Below, one piece after another: positions 1-8,710 of a stretch of DNA of 34,132 nt; the first letter of the stretch is position 1; each line of letters begins with the position of its first letter. Origin of the DNA: a virus; the IMG/VR virus record IMGVR_UViG_3300012954_000032, positions 1 through 34,132 of that record; one strand, given 5' to 3'. The translations under genes and the position numbers were made by a program. The notes beneath the pieces are model-generated. The model did not search any database, was not told the origin of the DNA, and saw only the letters and a list, made by a program, of their open reading frames with translations.

Positions 1-3000
1 GATCATGATACCGCCATCACCTTGAACATGTAAAGGAGCAACTGGGTTCACCCCAGCGTTAATACCAACACGATCAGTAGATACATCGACGAACAATGTG
101 TCAGTATCAACTGCAAGATCATTAGTTAGGTTGGTGGTTCCAGTTACATAAGCATTACCAGAAACTGTTAGGTTAGATCCTGCACCAGTGATGGTGAGAG
201 ATCCAGTCATTGTGTCGCCAGCTTTGCGAACGTTTAGTGATGCAGCACCAGTCAAGTCTGCTGTAATTGTTCCAGCAGAGAAGTTACCAGAACTATCACG
301 AATGACAGCAGAAGATACTACATTTACGCTTCTGAAGATTACATTACCCTCGTTCCAAATCTTTTGATTATTGATAGTAAACGAGTCTGCATTGCCAACC
401 GCAACATTCAAAGTACCAGAATTTTGAGTTGCATTACCACCAGAAGCAGTAATCGATGCGGTTCTATGAGCATCAACATTAGATCCAGGAACAACCTGAG
501 AAGATCTGAAGTAGATAGCAGGAGAAGAAGACTGACCATCAACTCTACCTAACTTGAGTAGTGCTGTACCACCACTGCTCTGGATTTTACCAACATCAAC
601 AGTGTTTCCATCTTCGATAGAGAAGTCATCAAACTCAACTCTGTTAGATGCAGTACCCGCAGTGAGTGCTCCTGCAAAGTTACCAGAAGTTAGTCTACCA
701 ATTAAGATTGTATAGTCGTTAAAGTTATCTGAGGTATCATCGTTGGTGACAACATTATCAATAGTAAAGCTACCAACACCCTGAGCATTTGCGTTATAGA
801 GGTTGATTGGGTTACCAGGAGCAAAATCTCCAGTTGGAGATGTGTTTAGAATTACACCAGAGAAGTAAATCTTATACTTAGGATCTCCCAAGAAAGATTT
901 GACAGTTACAGAATCTCTTACTCTGGTTGCTTCAATAAAGAGTGGCATTCTCTCTGTAGAGAGAGTACCGAAGTTAATGTTTAGAGCATTCTGATACCAT
1001 GGTCCTTGCTTGTTATCAAGTCTATCTGCGTCAAGACCAGAATCAAGACCATCATTTAGAGATGTCCAAACCTTACCCCAAGATCCAAATGTGGTCTGAC
1101 CTGTACCAGATCCACGGAGATACATGTTATCATTATCAGTGAAAGCAAGTTGTCTTGTTCCACCAAATCCAGTGTCGAAACCAGTACCACCAGATCTAAA
1201 GGTGACGACCATGTTTCTTGTGCCACCATCGTTCAGTCCATTAGCACTGTTAAAGATAGTATTAGAAACAATACCAGGAGCGAAGAAGTTTGGTGTTGGG
1301 GAAGATGATGGGTTGTTAGTACCAGTGAGCAATCTAATTGTACTACCAGACTGGTTGGAAATACTGATATTGTATGTGCCAGCAAGTCTATCAGTTGGTA
1401 GTGTACCTGCAGTTAGGTTAGATGCATTGGTATAGAACGAACCTTGTGCGCCATCTAGTAAGTCAGCGTCAAGTCCGCTGTCTGCACCAGTCTTAAGTTC
1501 AACAGAACCGTTGCCTGCTTGACCGATATTGAATTGAGACTTCTTATATCTAGAAACACCAATTGTACCGTAGAGGTCAGCAGAGATTGTTAGATCTGAA
1601 ACTCTCTGGATATCAACCGCGACATTTGCAAACTGTCTATTGACAGTAGATACTTTTGCTTGTAGAACCAGATTGGATCCTGTACCAATTTGAGTTGGAG
1701 AAATAGTAATCGTAAAGTCTGAACTATATCCAGTACCACCATCAGTAACAGTTAGTTCTGTAACTACATTGTTGGAAACAACAATGTTTGCTTTCAATCC
1801 TGTTCCTGTTCCACCAGTTAGAGGAATATCGAAGAACTGACCATTGGTGTATCCAGAACCTCCATTTGCAACGATAACAGAATCAACAAATCCACCTTGA
1901 GTGAATGTTGACTCAAACGTCAGAGGAGATCCACCACGCTGGAATTCAATGATTGTTCCGAGTGGGATTGTTTGAGTTACTGGATTGTTTAGTGAGACAG
2001 TTGTCAAACCAGCAGCAGTAACGACACCATTAATGTTGGTGTTTGCTGGAATGCCATTTACAGATGTTACAACCTCATGTCCAATAAGAACATCCGAGTT
2101 GGTTGTAAAGATCATCTGAGACGACCCTGTATTGACTTGTGCCGCGAGTTTTGCGAAGTAGCGTGTCTCTGCACCCTTCAGTGATTGAACCGCTAGAGCG
2201 AAGTTCTGGTCACCACGGAGGAAGGTGAAGGAGTTAGCAGCGCCACCTGTTGCAAGTCTGTCAGTCTCAATAACACCAGATGTAATGTCGGATGCAGCAA
2301 TCTGGTTAGAAGATAGAGATACCCAGTTATTGACATTAAACGAAGAAGTGTTGACAACTCTGTTAATATTAACAGTGTTTGCAGTTGGTGTTGTGCTGTC
2401 ATCAAAAGTATCGGTATCAACAATTTTAATGTTGTTGACGATATCACCATATAGTCTGCTTTCCAGCAATGCCGTACCTTGTGCTTGTGTACCAGCACCA
2501 GGAGGAGCAGAGAAAGTGACCGTGGGTTGAGTTGTGTAACCCTTACCACCCTGGATGCCACCGAAAGTTTCAATCGTTACTGTAACGACAGTTCCATTTG
2601 CAATCGTACATGTAGCAGAAGCAGCAATAGCACCTGTAGATGGATTACCACCAGCAATTGTTACTGTTGGTGCTACAGTATATCCAGAACCACCATCACT
2701 AATGTTGATTTGATAAACAACACCCTGTCTATATTCGGTTGCTTGAATAGAACCTGTTGATACACTACCAGTGAAGACATCACCAATAGTAAATGCCAGT
2801 GCAGAATCTACAGCAAAACCAAGGAACAAACTATCATTATCATCATTTAGAATGAACGATGTAGATGTATCCTGTTGGATTGCGATGTCACCAGCAAGTG
2901 CTCCTTCAATAGAAGTTCTTTCTGCTTGGTTTGCAACAGTGTAAACTTGGAAAGGTCTGAGTGCTGGGATCTGATCAATAGAGATCTTACCAGAGTCAGT

Positions 3001-6000
3001 TAGTTCAACCAGTGCTCTAGGAACAGCATTCGTGGAGTATGGTTTGTTGATGTATGGTCCAAGGTTGTTGGTGATATAATCTCTAACTGCCTTCTGGGTA
3101 GGTAGTTTAGAGTCAGTTGCGTTAGCACCACCAAGTGTGTTAGATGCGTCGAAACCAGTAACAACAACATCACCACCTTTCAGTTTCAAGAATTCAACTT
3201 CAGAGATGGTAACCGTACCTGTAAAGGTAATAGCACCAGTTCTGTTTTCAATTCTAGCGAATGTACCAACTTTGAAGTCACCAAGTTCATCAGTACCAGA
3301 AACATAAACACGACCGTAGTCTTGTGAAACTTGTTCGTTTGCTTCGATCTTAGTACCACCGTTTTCAGGTAGTGCAAGATAGTTAGTACCAGAACCTGCA
3401 AATTCCCAAGTGTGTGAGGAAGAGTTGACAATAGATGGTCTGTGTAGTCTAACTGTCTGACCAATTAAGGTGCTTGTAGATACTGCCTGACCAGATGCTG
3501 TATTGGTGAGATCCATTGCACCACCAGTACCATCATCAATGGTTAACTGAGCGGAGAAAGGAGGACCAACAGTAACGCCAGCTACAACATCAACAAAGTA
3601 TTCAATGTTGGTATTTGTATTAGTGTGTCCATCAACTTTGACAACATAGTGCTCTAGTGGTTCTCTTCCAAGACCACTTACTGTTAGAATAGTTCTACCA
3701 GTTGGAGTTGCAGAGACATTAGAAATTGTTGCAACGTCAAATACATATGGATTTTCACTGAATCCCTTACCACGAAGAGCAAATTGTCCAAAGTTTGTAG
3801 CGGAGTTAGTGATAGATGCATAACCACCAGACTCACAAAGAACACCATCAGCACAGAAGATAACGAAGACGGAAACCAACTGAGTGTAACCATCATTGAT
3901 AACCTTATAACCTGTACCACCAAAGGAAACGATAGTGAATGCCGCAGCAACCATCGACTTACCTTGGTTGGGGAACGATGCAGAACCGTCTAGTTCTAGA
4001 CCAGGGAAAGGACAGTTAGGTTGCTTAACTTTATTACCATCAATCAGAGCACCGCCACCACCTAGGAAGGAAATAACAGATGCGTTCTGGGTATATGGTG
4101 ATGCCTCAATGATAGGATAATCATCAAAGTCACCGCGAATAGCAACTCTCTGATTATTAGCGTCATAGATGAAACTATCTGGATATGTAATAATATTTGC
4201 TGTATCATACAAAGTTCCATTGGTTTTTGTTGTAGCACCAGGAAGTATTGTTCCGTCTAAAATATCTTCAAATAATTCCAGTTCTGTAATGATAGATGTT
4301 GCTACATTTGCACAAAGTGGAGTTGTGTTATAAAGAAGGATATTCCAATCTTCAAACTTGGGAATTGGAGATGTAAGTGTTACTGGATCAAGAATTAAAA
4401 TAGTTGCGCCTGCTCTTGCACTTACGAATGTGTGTGCTGAAGCAGATGCTGCTCCTGCATTTGGAACCGTGCAAGTGATTGTAGTATTACCACCAGAAGA
4501 AGAAACATTTGTGATGGCATAACTCTGTCCATAGTTAGAATCGAATCTAAGAGGACTTGGATGGTTTCCAGATGTGCCATTATAAGTACAACTAAAAGTA
4601 AGTGCTTCCTCAGCAAATGCAATTCTATCGCTAGTTGTTGGTAAAGTAGAAGGAGATGGAATTGTTACTGTTACTTGACCAGTAGATGCATTATAAGTAG
4701 CTGCAGATGGTGTAGTATCAAATGCTTCTCCACCAGTCCAGTTACGCATTGCATCTTGTGCATACTGCTTAACTCTTTGGAAAGCATAGATAGTTTCATC
4801 TCTCTGTGCTTCTGGAATACCAGTGAGTTGAGTTCCAGTAAAGTAAAGTTCCGCAGCCTCTACAATACCTTTATTGCCACCAAATACCAAGTCTTTGATT
4901 AAACCATCAAGAGTTTTCTTGATATCTCTACGGCACTTAGCTTCATTGACATTAGATAAACCGAGTGATGGATACTGAACCTTAGTATCAGCATATGCTT
5001 GATCCGCAATGAGATCTTTGTTTCTATTAATTAGATATGCAGCATCTAAGTATGTTCCTGTCTGGTTCTTGGAAATAATATCCACCCAGAGGAACGCTAA
5101 AGTATCAATAGCAGATTTAACATCTGCACAAGCAGGTGTTCCAGCAGTGGTTGTAATTACACTATCATCAAAATATCTTGTGATGCTAGAGTGGCGAGGA
5201 ACGTAAATGTCATCTGATGTAGTACCATCACCAATCCTCCAGTTTCTCATGCAATAAATTGCTAGTTCTCTAGCATATTCAATAGCACGAATGCACTGAA
5301 GAATTTCATCTTGAATATATGTAACTTCATCGTTGACAATATACTTCTTCGCTGCTTCAATAATATTATGGTTACTTCCAAATTCTAAGTCTCTAATTAG
5401 AGCATTGATAAAGTGTCTAGTATCTTGACGGCACTGTTCATCACCATTGTTACCAGTGCTATCTGGGGAACTGTAAGATGGATATATTTTTTGTCCAGCA
5501 TCACACTCTAGTAGAATATCTGCTAACTTAACAATACCATCTTCTACAAGTCCTGCAATAGGAGCACCTGTTGTGATTGTAGCTACTCCAGTTACAATAT
5601 TATCATAAGTAAATCCAGTGATACCAGTAGTTGTTCCACCAAATGTTACAGTACCACCAGAAATATAAGTATGTGTTGCTGTAGTTTGTCCTAAGTAAAT
5701 ATCAAAAGAATTTCCAGAAATATTGTATACTGGATAATGATCTGTTTTAAATTCGGTATTGACAATACCTACAACTTCATCAGCAATAAAGTCGATATTG
5801 TTGCGTAAGAAAGTGCAAGCATCTTGGAATCTTCTCTCTACTGGTGTTGATAGGGGGAAGGTGTTTGGAGAGTTGAGTAGAGATAGAGTAACGACTTTAG
5901 AAGAACTCTTGACTACAGCAAATCCACCTGGGTCAAGATTAGCATCTGTAATAGATGGTAATTTTTTGGGGATAACAAATCTTCTGGCACGACCGTCCGC

Positions 6001-8163
6001 GTCTTCAATAACCTTGTAGATTCTTTGCTTGCCATTAAGCACAGACAAGTCTGGACCACCAGTTGGCAGACCTTCAATTAAAATTTCTTGACCTTCTTTG
6101 AACTCGTGAGTATTTGTTCTACCTACAAGAGCACTGGTGTAGAATACAATACCACCAAGATCTTCTGCATTACCAAACTGTTCGTTTTGGAAACCACCAG
6201 TTGCGATACTTGGATCGCCTTGCAAAGAGAAGTCGAGTCTGGAGATAGGTAGAGTTGTGGTATAATCTTCGTCTACCGATACAACCTCACCTTCAGCACG
6301 AATCGACTTAATGGAAGTGGTATCAATTGTTTGAATTACTGGTGTTGCAGCATTAATCGCATAACTACCACCAATACCTGTACCATTCCAAGATGGAGAA
6401 GTTAAGATTGGGAAGAAAGATACATCCCAAATATTATTAGCGGAAAGTGTGCTATCAATAGCAGAAACTTCATAGAATCCAGTAAAAGCACCGCCAGTAG
6501 ATGGTGTCGCTACAACTTGGACATATGTACCAGGAGGAATTACTGATGTTGGATCAGTTGTAACTCTTAGTTTGTTTTCACCTTGCTGTTGGGTTGCAGT
6601 AAGCGAGTATGCAGAACCCGCAGATGCAGATGTAATAAATTCAAATCTCTCACCTTCAACGAAAGAACCACTGATTAACTGTACATCAATATCACCAGTT
6701 ACATAGGCGCTTGCACCAGTTGTTGTATTGAAATCAACGTCAATAATTCTTGCTCTAGCACCAGTGTTAACACCCTTTACTTTTAGTCCACTCTGTAAAG
6801 TTGAGAGACCTGTGTTGTTCTGGAATAGAACATTAAATTGCTGTGGTCCAAAGATTTGATGACCGATTGGAAAATTGGTGCCAAAGTCGCCATTTGCTTC
6901 TTTGTCAATGATAATTCTTTGCTTATCGTCAAAGACCATAGCAAAGTCCCAGGTCTCAACTGAGTCACCGTTAGAGTCAATTTGGTCTCTATATGTAACA
7001 CCAGTTACATAGTTTTTATCGCCAAACTTGAAGATGTGCTTACCAGCATTTCCTGGTCTAATAATTACAAGACGCAAGTTGTCACCAACAACCGATGCAT
7101 CAGGTGGTAACGAGATTGGGTTGTCTTCTACATAGTCTCCACCAGAAACAATCAGAGTTTCTTTAACGCCAGGAGTTGCCCATGCTAACTGTGCCGCTTT
7201 CTTAATTGTACGGACAGGGTTTACAGCAGAACGACCGTCGTTGAGGTCAGAACCAATAGTCTGTGAAACATAGATACGACCACCAACGTCATTCGTTGCT
7301 AGGTTTAGAACATATTCTGTAGTAGCAATCTTATCCGATCTGTCACCTAACAGTGGTGTAATAGAACGAGGGAATTCACCAGCAGCACCTGTTTCATTAT
7401 ATTTGTAAGCATTTTGATCTGCTACACGGAAACCGATGTGCTTTAATTGAACTTCACCGTTTAGTACAATACCGTCAGTGTGTTCTGGTGCTTCTGCACC
7501 TGTTTGCCCAGTATTCAGTGCCTGATACATATTGGCACCAAAGTACCTATATGAATCTTTTTGTAAAATTACATTGGAAGACCACAGAGTACCAGTATTG
7601 TTGACAAATGTCTTTAAGTTTGGTCCTCTGAATTCTGGGTTTGGAGTAACAAAGTTGTCGATATCTAGGTTTAGAATTCTCGCCGTATCAGAAATGATAG
7701 ACGTAGATGTTCTAATAGCACCATTAATATCAAGTTCGTAGTCAACAGTGTCAAGAACAGCAGTCGCAGTAGCACCAGCCCCGCCACCAGAAGTAATGCT
7801 TACAGCAGGAGCAGTTGTATATCCAGTTCCAGGTTCATTAACAGCGATCGATACAACTTTACCGTTAAAGATGAAAGCAGATGCAAGAGCTTGAATTCCA
7901 CCAGCAACATTTGGCGCTGCAATAGTTACAGTTGGATTTACTGTATATCCAGAACCAGCAGTGTCAACAACGATGTTGTTAACTCTTTGTCCAGTTCGGT
8001 TAATACCGACACGAGGTAATGAAGTAGCAGGATCTAACTGAGCTCGTAGAACCTCCTTCTCTCCAGAACCCGTTCCAGATCGAACTGTTACCTCATTATC
8101 ACCGATAAGTTTAGGTTGTACGCCCCTAATTTTCTCTTTATCGGAATTGATATGAAAACTCAT
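1..8163 (-). CDS. Giant tail-fibre/adhesin protein, 3' end beyond window (at least 2721 aa)
   Basis: An open frame runs from ATG at 8163 (MSFHINSDKEKIRG...) to base 1 with no stop seen in my codon-by-codon reading, giving 2721 codons; the C-terminus lies outside. In order: GxGYxxxP strands (residues 66-125); a carbohydrate-binding-like unit (202-245); a parallel beta-helix start, IYVSQTIGSDLNDGR (298-312); a helical insert with two CRxD...DLxFGxN...MRNW units (892-977, 1036-1142); a second beta-helix stretch with SPYTQN and QLVSVFVIFC (about 1337-1470); fibre motifs KLPTQKAVRDYI and KAGDTMTG; and two DSGLDADxLD repeats (2226-2406). The last residues in the window (VDVSTDRVGI, then PLHVQGDGG) are typical of phage fibres near their tip. 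A role as receptor-binding or side fibre is inferred from these motifs. The receptor is unknown. Upstream is a weak late-promoter candidate and GGGAACACC before the ATG. Confidence 0.9.
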   Translation of the reverse strand, partial: MSFHINSDKEKIRGVQPKLIGDNEVTVRSGTGSGEKEVLRAQLDPATSLPRVGINRTGQRVNNIVVDTAGSGYTVNPTVTIAAPNVAGGIQALASAFIFNGKVVSIAVNEPGTGYTTAPAVSITSGGGAGATATAVLDTVDYELDINGAIRTSTSIISDTARILNLDIDNFVTPNPEFRGPNLKTFVNNTGTLWSSNVILQKDSYRYFGANMYQALNTGQTGAEAPEHTDGIVLNGEVQLKHIGFRVADQNAYKYNETGAAGEFPRSITPLLGDRSDKIATTEYVLNLATNDVGGRIYVSQTIGSDLNDGRSAVNPVRTIKKAAQLAWATPGVKETLIVSGGDYVEDNPISLPPDASVVGDNLRLVIIRPGNAGKHIFKFGDKNYVTGVTYRDQIDSNGDSVETWDFAMVFDDKQRIIIDKEANGDFGTNFPIGHQIFGPQQFNVLFQNNTGLSTLQSGLKVKGVNTGARARIIDVDFNTTTGASAYVTGDIDVQLISGSFVEGERFEFITSASAGSAYSLTATQQQGENKLRVTTDPTSVIPPGTYVQVVATPSTGGAFTGFYEVSAIDSTLSANNIWDVSFFPILTSPSWNGTGIGGSYAINAATPVIQTIDTTSIKSIRAEGEVVSVDEDYTTTLPISRLDFSLQGDPSIATGGFQNEQFGNAEDLGGIVFYTSALVGRTNTHEFKEGQEILIEGLPTGGPDLSVLNGKQRIYKVIEDADGRARRFVIPKKLPSITDANLDPGGFAVVKSSSKVVTLSLLNSPNTFPLSTPVERRFQDACTFLRNNIDFIADEVVGIVNTEFKTDHYPVYNISGNSFDIYLGQTTATHTYISGGTVTFGGTTTGITGFTYDNIVTGVATITTGAPIAGLVEDGIVKLADILLECDAGQKIYPSYSSPDSTGNNGDEQCRQDTRHFINALIRDLEFGSNHNIIEAAKKYIVNDEVTYIQDEILQCIRAIEYARELAIYCMRNWRIGDGTTSDDIYVPRHSSITRYFDDSVITTTAGTPACADVKSAIDTLAFLWVDIISKNQTGTYLDAAYLINRNKDLIADQAYADTKVQYPSLGLSNVNEAKCRRDIKKTLDGLIKDLVFGGNKGIVEAAELYFTGTQLTGIPEAQRDETIYAFQRVKQYAQDAMRNWTGGEAFDTTPSAATYNASTGQVTVTIPSPSTLPTTSDRIAFAEEALTFSCTYNGTSGNHPSPLRFDSNYGQSYAITNVSSSGGNTTITCTVPNAGAASASAHTFVSARAGATILILDPVTLTSPIPKFEDWNILLYNTTPLCANVATSIITELELFEDILDGTILPGATTKTNGTLYDTANIITYPDSFIYDANNQRVAIRGDFDDYPIIEASPYTQNASVISFLGGGGALIDGNKVKQPNCPFPGLELDGSASFPNQGKSMVAAAFTIVSFGGTGYKVINDGYTQLVSVFVIFCADGVLCESGGYASITNSATNFGQFALRGKGFSENPYVFDVATISNVSATPTGRTILTVSGLGREPLEHYVVKVDGHTNTNTNIEYFVDVVAGVTVGPPFSAQLTIDDGTGGAMDLTNTASGQAVSTSTLIGQTVRLHRPSIVNSSSHTWEFAGSGTNYLALPENGGTKIEANEQVSQDYGRVYVSGTDELGDFKVGTFARIENRTGAITFTGTVTISEVEFLKLKGGDVVVTGFDASNTLGGANATDSKLPTQKAVRDYITNNLGPYINKPYSTNAVPRALVELTDSGKISIDQIPALRPFQVYTVANQAERTSIEGALAGDIAIQQDTSTSFILNDDNDSLFLGFAVDSALAFTIGDVFTGSVSTGSIQATEYRQGVVYQINISDGGSGYTVAPTVTIAGGNPSTGAIAASATCTIANGTVVTVTIETFGGIQGGKGYTTQPTVTFSAPPGAGTQAQGTALLESRLYGDIVNNIKIVDTDTFDDSTTPTANTVNINRVVNTSSFNVNNWVSLSSNQIAASDITSGVIETDRLATGGAANSFTFLRGDQNFALAVQSLKGAETRYFAKLAAQVNTGSSQMIFTTNSDVLIGHEVVTSVNGIPANTNINGVVTAAGLTTVSLNNPVTQTIPLGTIIEFQRGGSPLTFESTFTQGGFVDSVIVANGGSGYTNGQFFDIPLTGGTGTGLKANIVVSNNVVTELTVTDGGTGYSSDFTITISPTQIGTGSNLVLQAKVSTVNRQFANVAVDIQRVSDLTISADLYGTIGVSRYKKSQFNIGQAGNGSVELKTGADSGLDADLLDGAQGSFYTNASNLTAGTLPTDRLAGTYNISISNQSGSTIRLLTGTNNPSSSPTPNFFAPGIVSNTIFNSANGLNDGGTRNMVVTFRSGGTGFDTGFGGTRQLAFTDNDNMYLRGSGTGQTTFGSWGKVWTSLNDGLDSGLDADRLDNKQGPWYQNALNINFGTLSTERMPLFIEATRVRDSVTVKSFLGDPKYKIYFSGVILNTSPTGDFAPGNPINLYNANAQGVGSFTIDNVVTNDDTSDNFNDYTILIGRLTSGNFAGALTAGTASNRVEFDDFSIEDGNTVDVGKIQSSGGTALLKLGRVDGQSSSPAIYFRSSQVVPGSNVDAHRTASITASGGNATQNSGTLNVAVGNADSFTINNQKIWNEGNVIFRSVNVVSSAVIRDSSGNFSAGTITADLTGAASLNVRKAGDTMTGSLTITGAGSNLTVSGNAYVTGTTNLTNDLAVDTDTLFVDVSTDRVGINAGVNPVAPLHVQGDGGIMI
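946..1050 (-). repeat. DSGLDADxLD repeat, copy 2
   Basis: Residues 2372-2406 read GLDSGLDADRLDNKQGPWYQ, then NALNINFGTLSTERMP. It repeats copy 1 about 146 residues downstream, keeping DSGLDAD.LD..QG..Y.NA.N...GTL.T.R. Confidence 0.8.
1381..1488 (-). repeat. DSGLDADLLD repeat, copy 1
   Basis: Residues 2226-2261 read GADSGLDADLLDGAQGSFYT, then NASNLTAGTLPTDRLA. The DADLLDG.Q...Y motif followed by GTL.T.R is a recurrent phage fibre shaft unit. Confidence 0.8.
3754..4155 (-). other. Parallel beta-helix segment (second part) in the giant fibre
   Basis: Residues about 1337-1470 hold SPYTQNASVISFLGGGG, LELDGSASFPNQGKSMV, QLVSVFVIFC and GGYASITNSATNFGQ. These are later rungs typical of cyanophage beta-helix fibres. 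They lie more than 900 residues after the first part, with helical modules between. Confidence 0.65.
4738..5058 (-). repeat. Helical DLxFGGN module, fibre copy 2
   Basis: Residues 1036-1142 read GTYLDAAYLINRNKDLIADQ, then QYPSLGLSN, CRRDIKKTLDGLIKDLVFGGN and QYAQDAMRNW. It matches the gp7-like copy at 28390-28073 more fully than it matches its own tandem neighbour. Confidence 0.8.
5233..5490 (-). repeat. Helical DLxFGGN module, fibre copy 1
   Basis: Residues 892-977 read KIYPSYSSPD, then CRQDTRHFINALIRDLEFGSN, EAAKKYI and ELAIYCMRNW. It lacks the opening GT..DAA..I.RNK helix present in the copy at 5058-4738. Confidence 0.75.
6964..7284 (-). other. Parallel beta-helix segment (first part) in the giant fibre
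   Basis: Residues about 294-400 contain IYVSQTIGSDLNDGR, NPVRTIKKAAQLA, ETLIVSGGDYVEDNP and SVVGDNLRLVIIRP. YVS..GSD.NDG....P..TI..A........I....G.Y.E.. is the usual start of right-handed parallel beta-helix (pectate-lyase-like) domains in phage adhesins. No catalytic set is recognisable. Confidence 0.65.
7429..7560 (-). other. Carbohydrate-binding-like unit in the giant fibre
   Basis: Residues 202-245 read DSYRYFGANMYQALNTGQTG, then EAPEHTDGIVLNGEVQLKHIG. The Y..G.NMYQ...TG.TG..PP-like H..G pattern resembles the aromatic face of CBM5/12 modules and recurs in cyanophage fibres. Glycan binding is inferred from pattern only. Confidence 0.5.
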
Positions 8164-8198
8164 GGTGTTCCCGTGCCCTTGACTTTTTTCCTATTTTA

Positions 8199-8206
8199 TA
8201 TTTAGC
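8199..8206 (-). promoter_or_regulatory. Candidate late promoter (GCTAAATA, one mismatch) for the giant fibre gene
   Basis: On the minus strand the 44-base gap before the 8163 start holds GCTAAATA, one mismatch from the T4-like late element NATAAATA, followed by an overlapping TATAAAATA (8192-8200). It lies 35 bases from the ATG, close to the 36 and 37 bases seen for the two clear late promoters at 22179 and 24092. The call rests on that spacing and on AT-richness only. Confidence 0.45.
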
Positions 8207-8207
8207 A

Positions 8208-8708
8208 TCATGCCCAATCAATGCTGACCACTTCGGTCTTAGCAATCCACTTAATTGTTGAAGTTGTTCCTGCTCTGGTTGTAGAATAACTAAATCTATT
8301 TGCTGCACCAACAGGTTCTACATTCCAAGTTTCTCCAGATGGAATATCATCTTTGATTACAGTTTGAAAACTTGACTGCACAGTAGTGTTTCCTGATCCA
8401 TCACAGTAGAGTGATGTTTCAAACTTAGTAGCATATACAGTTCCAACCGCATTAACAGCAATAATATGACCTGTGATAAAATTAATCGTATTACTTAAAA
8501 TAGGAACTTGAGTGCCTAATCCATCCAAATCTAGAGTAGATGTGTTAAGACCTCTAAGAATGTAATTAGTTGTTCTACTGTCAGAATAACTAGAATTCTT
8601 AAGTTCTATAGTATTAAGATCCTTTGCATTTCTAAGTTCATCTACTACTGTGGTTTTATCAACTGAAAATCCACCAGTAGAATCAAACTTATCGATTGTT
8701 GTTGCCAT
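8208..8708 (-). CDS. Small virion protein, 166 aa, cyanophage-type
   Basis: Starts with ATG two bases after the TAA of the 1701-aa gene (which ends at 8711), so it is probably translated from the same message; AAGAAATAAAA precedes the start and no strong ribosome site is visible. The C-terminal half contains KDDIPSGETWNVEP and RFSYSTTRAGTTSTIKW, and it ends VVSIDWA. I recognise this signature from small proteins beside tail-fibre genes in T4-like cyanophages, where the function is unknown. No signal peptide or membrane segment is seen. Its composition is beta-rich (many T, S, V). Position between two fibre genes suggests a small fibre or baseplate-decorating protein, which is inference. It might instead be a chaperone for fibre assembly, but nothing in the sequence favours that. 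Confidence 0.85.
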   Translation of the reverse strand: MATTIDKFDSTGGFSVDKTTVVDELRNAKDLNTIELKNSSYSDSRTTNYILRGLNTSTLDLDGLGTQVPILSNTINFITGHIIAVNAVGTVYATKFETSLYCDGSGNTTVQSSFQTVIKDDIPSGETWNVEPVGAANRFSYSTTRAGTTSTIKWIAKTEVVSIDWA

Positions 8709-8710
8709 TT

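Noticed and set aside
2193-2573. A 126-aa minus-strand frame inside the fibre gene
   Set aside because: It is a shifted frame of the same strand with a leucine-rich, motif-free product. The main frame reads through it with recognisable GxGY and fibre motifs.
1124-5206. Open frames on the plus strand opposite the giant fibre gene (for example 1124-1435, 2225-2530, 5009-5206)
   Set aside because: They lie opposite a continuous, motif-rich coding frame, have low-complexity products rich in hydrophobic or Ser/Cys residues, and lack promoters or ribosome sites. They are antisense shadows.
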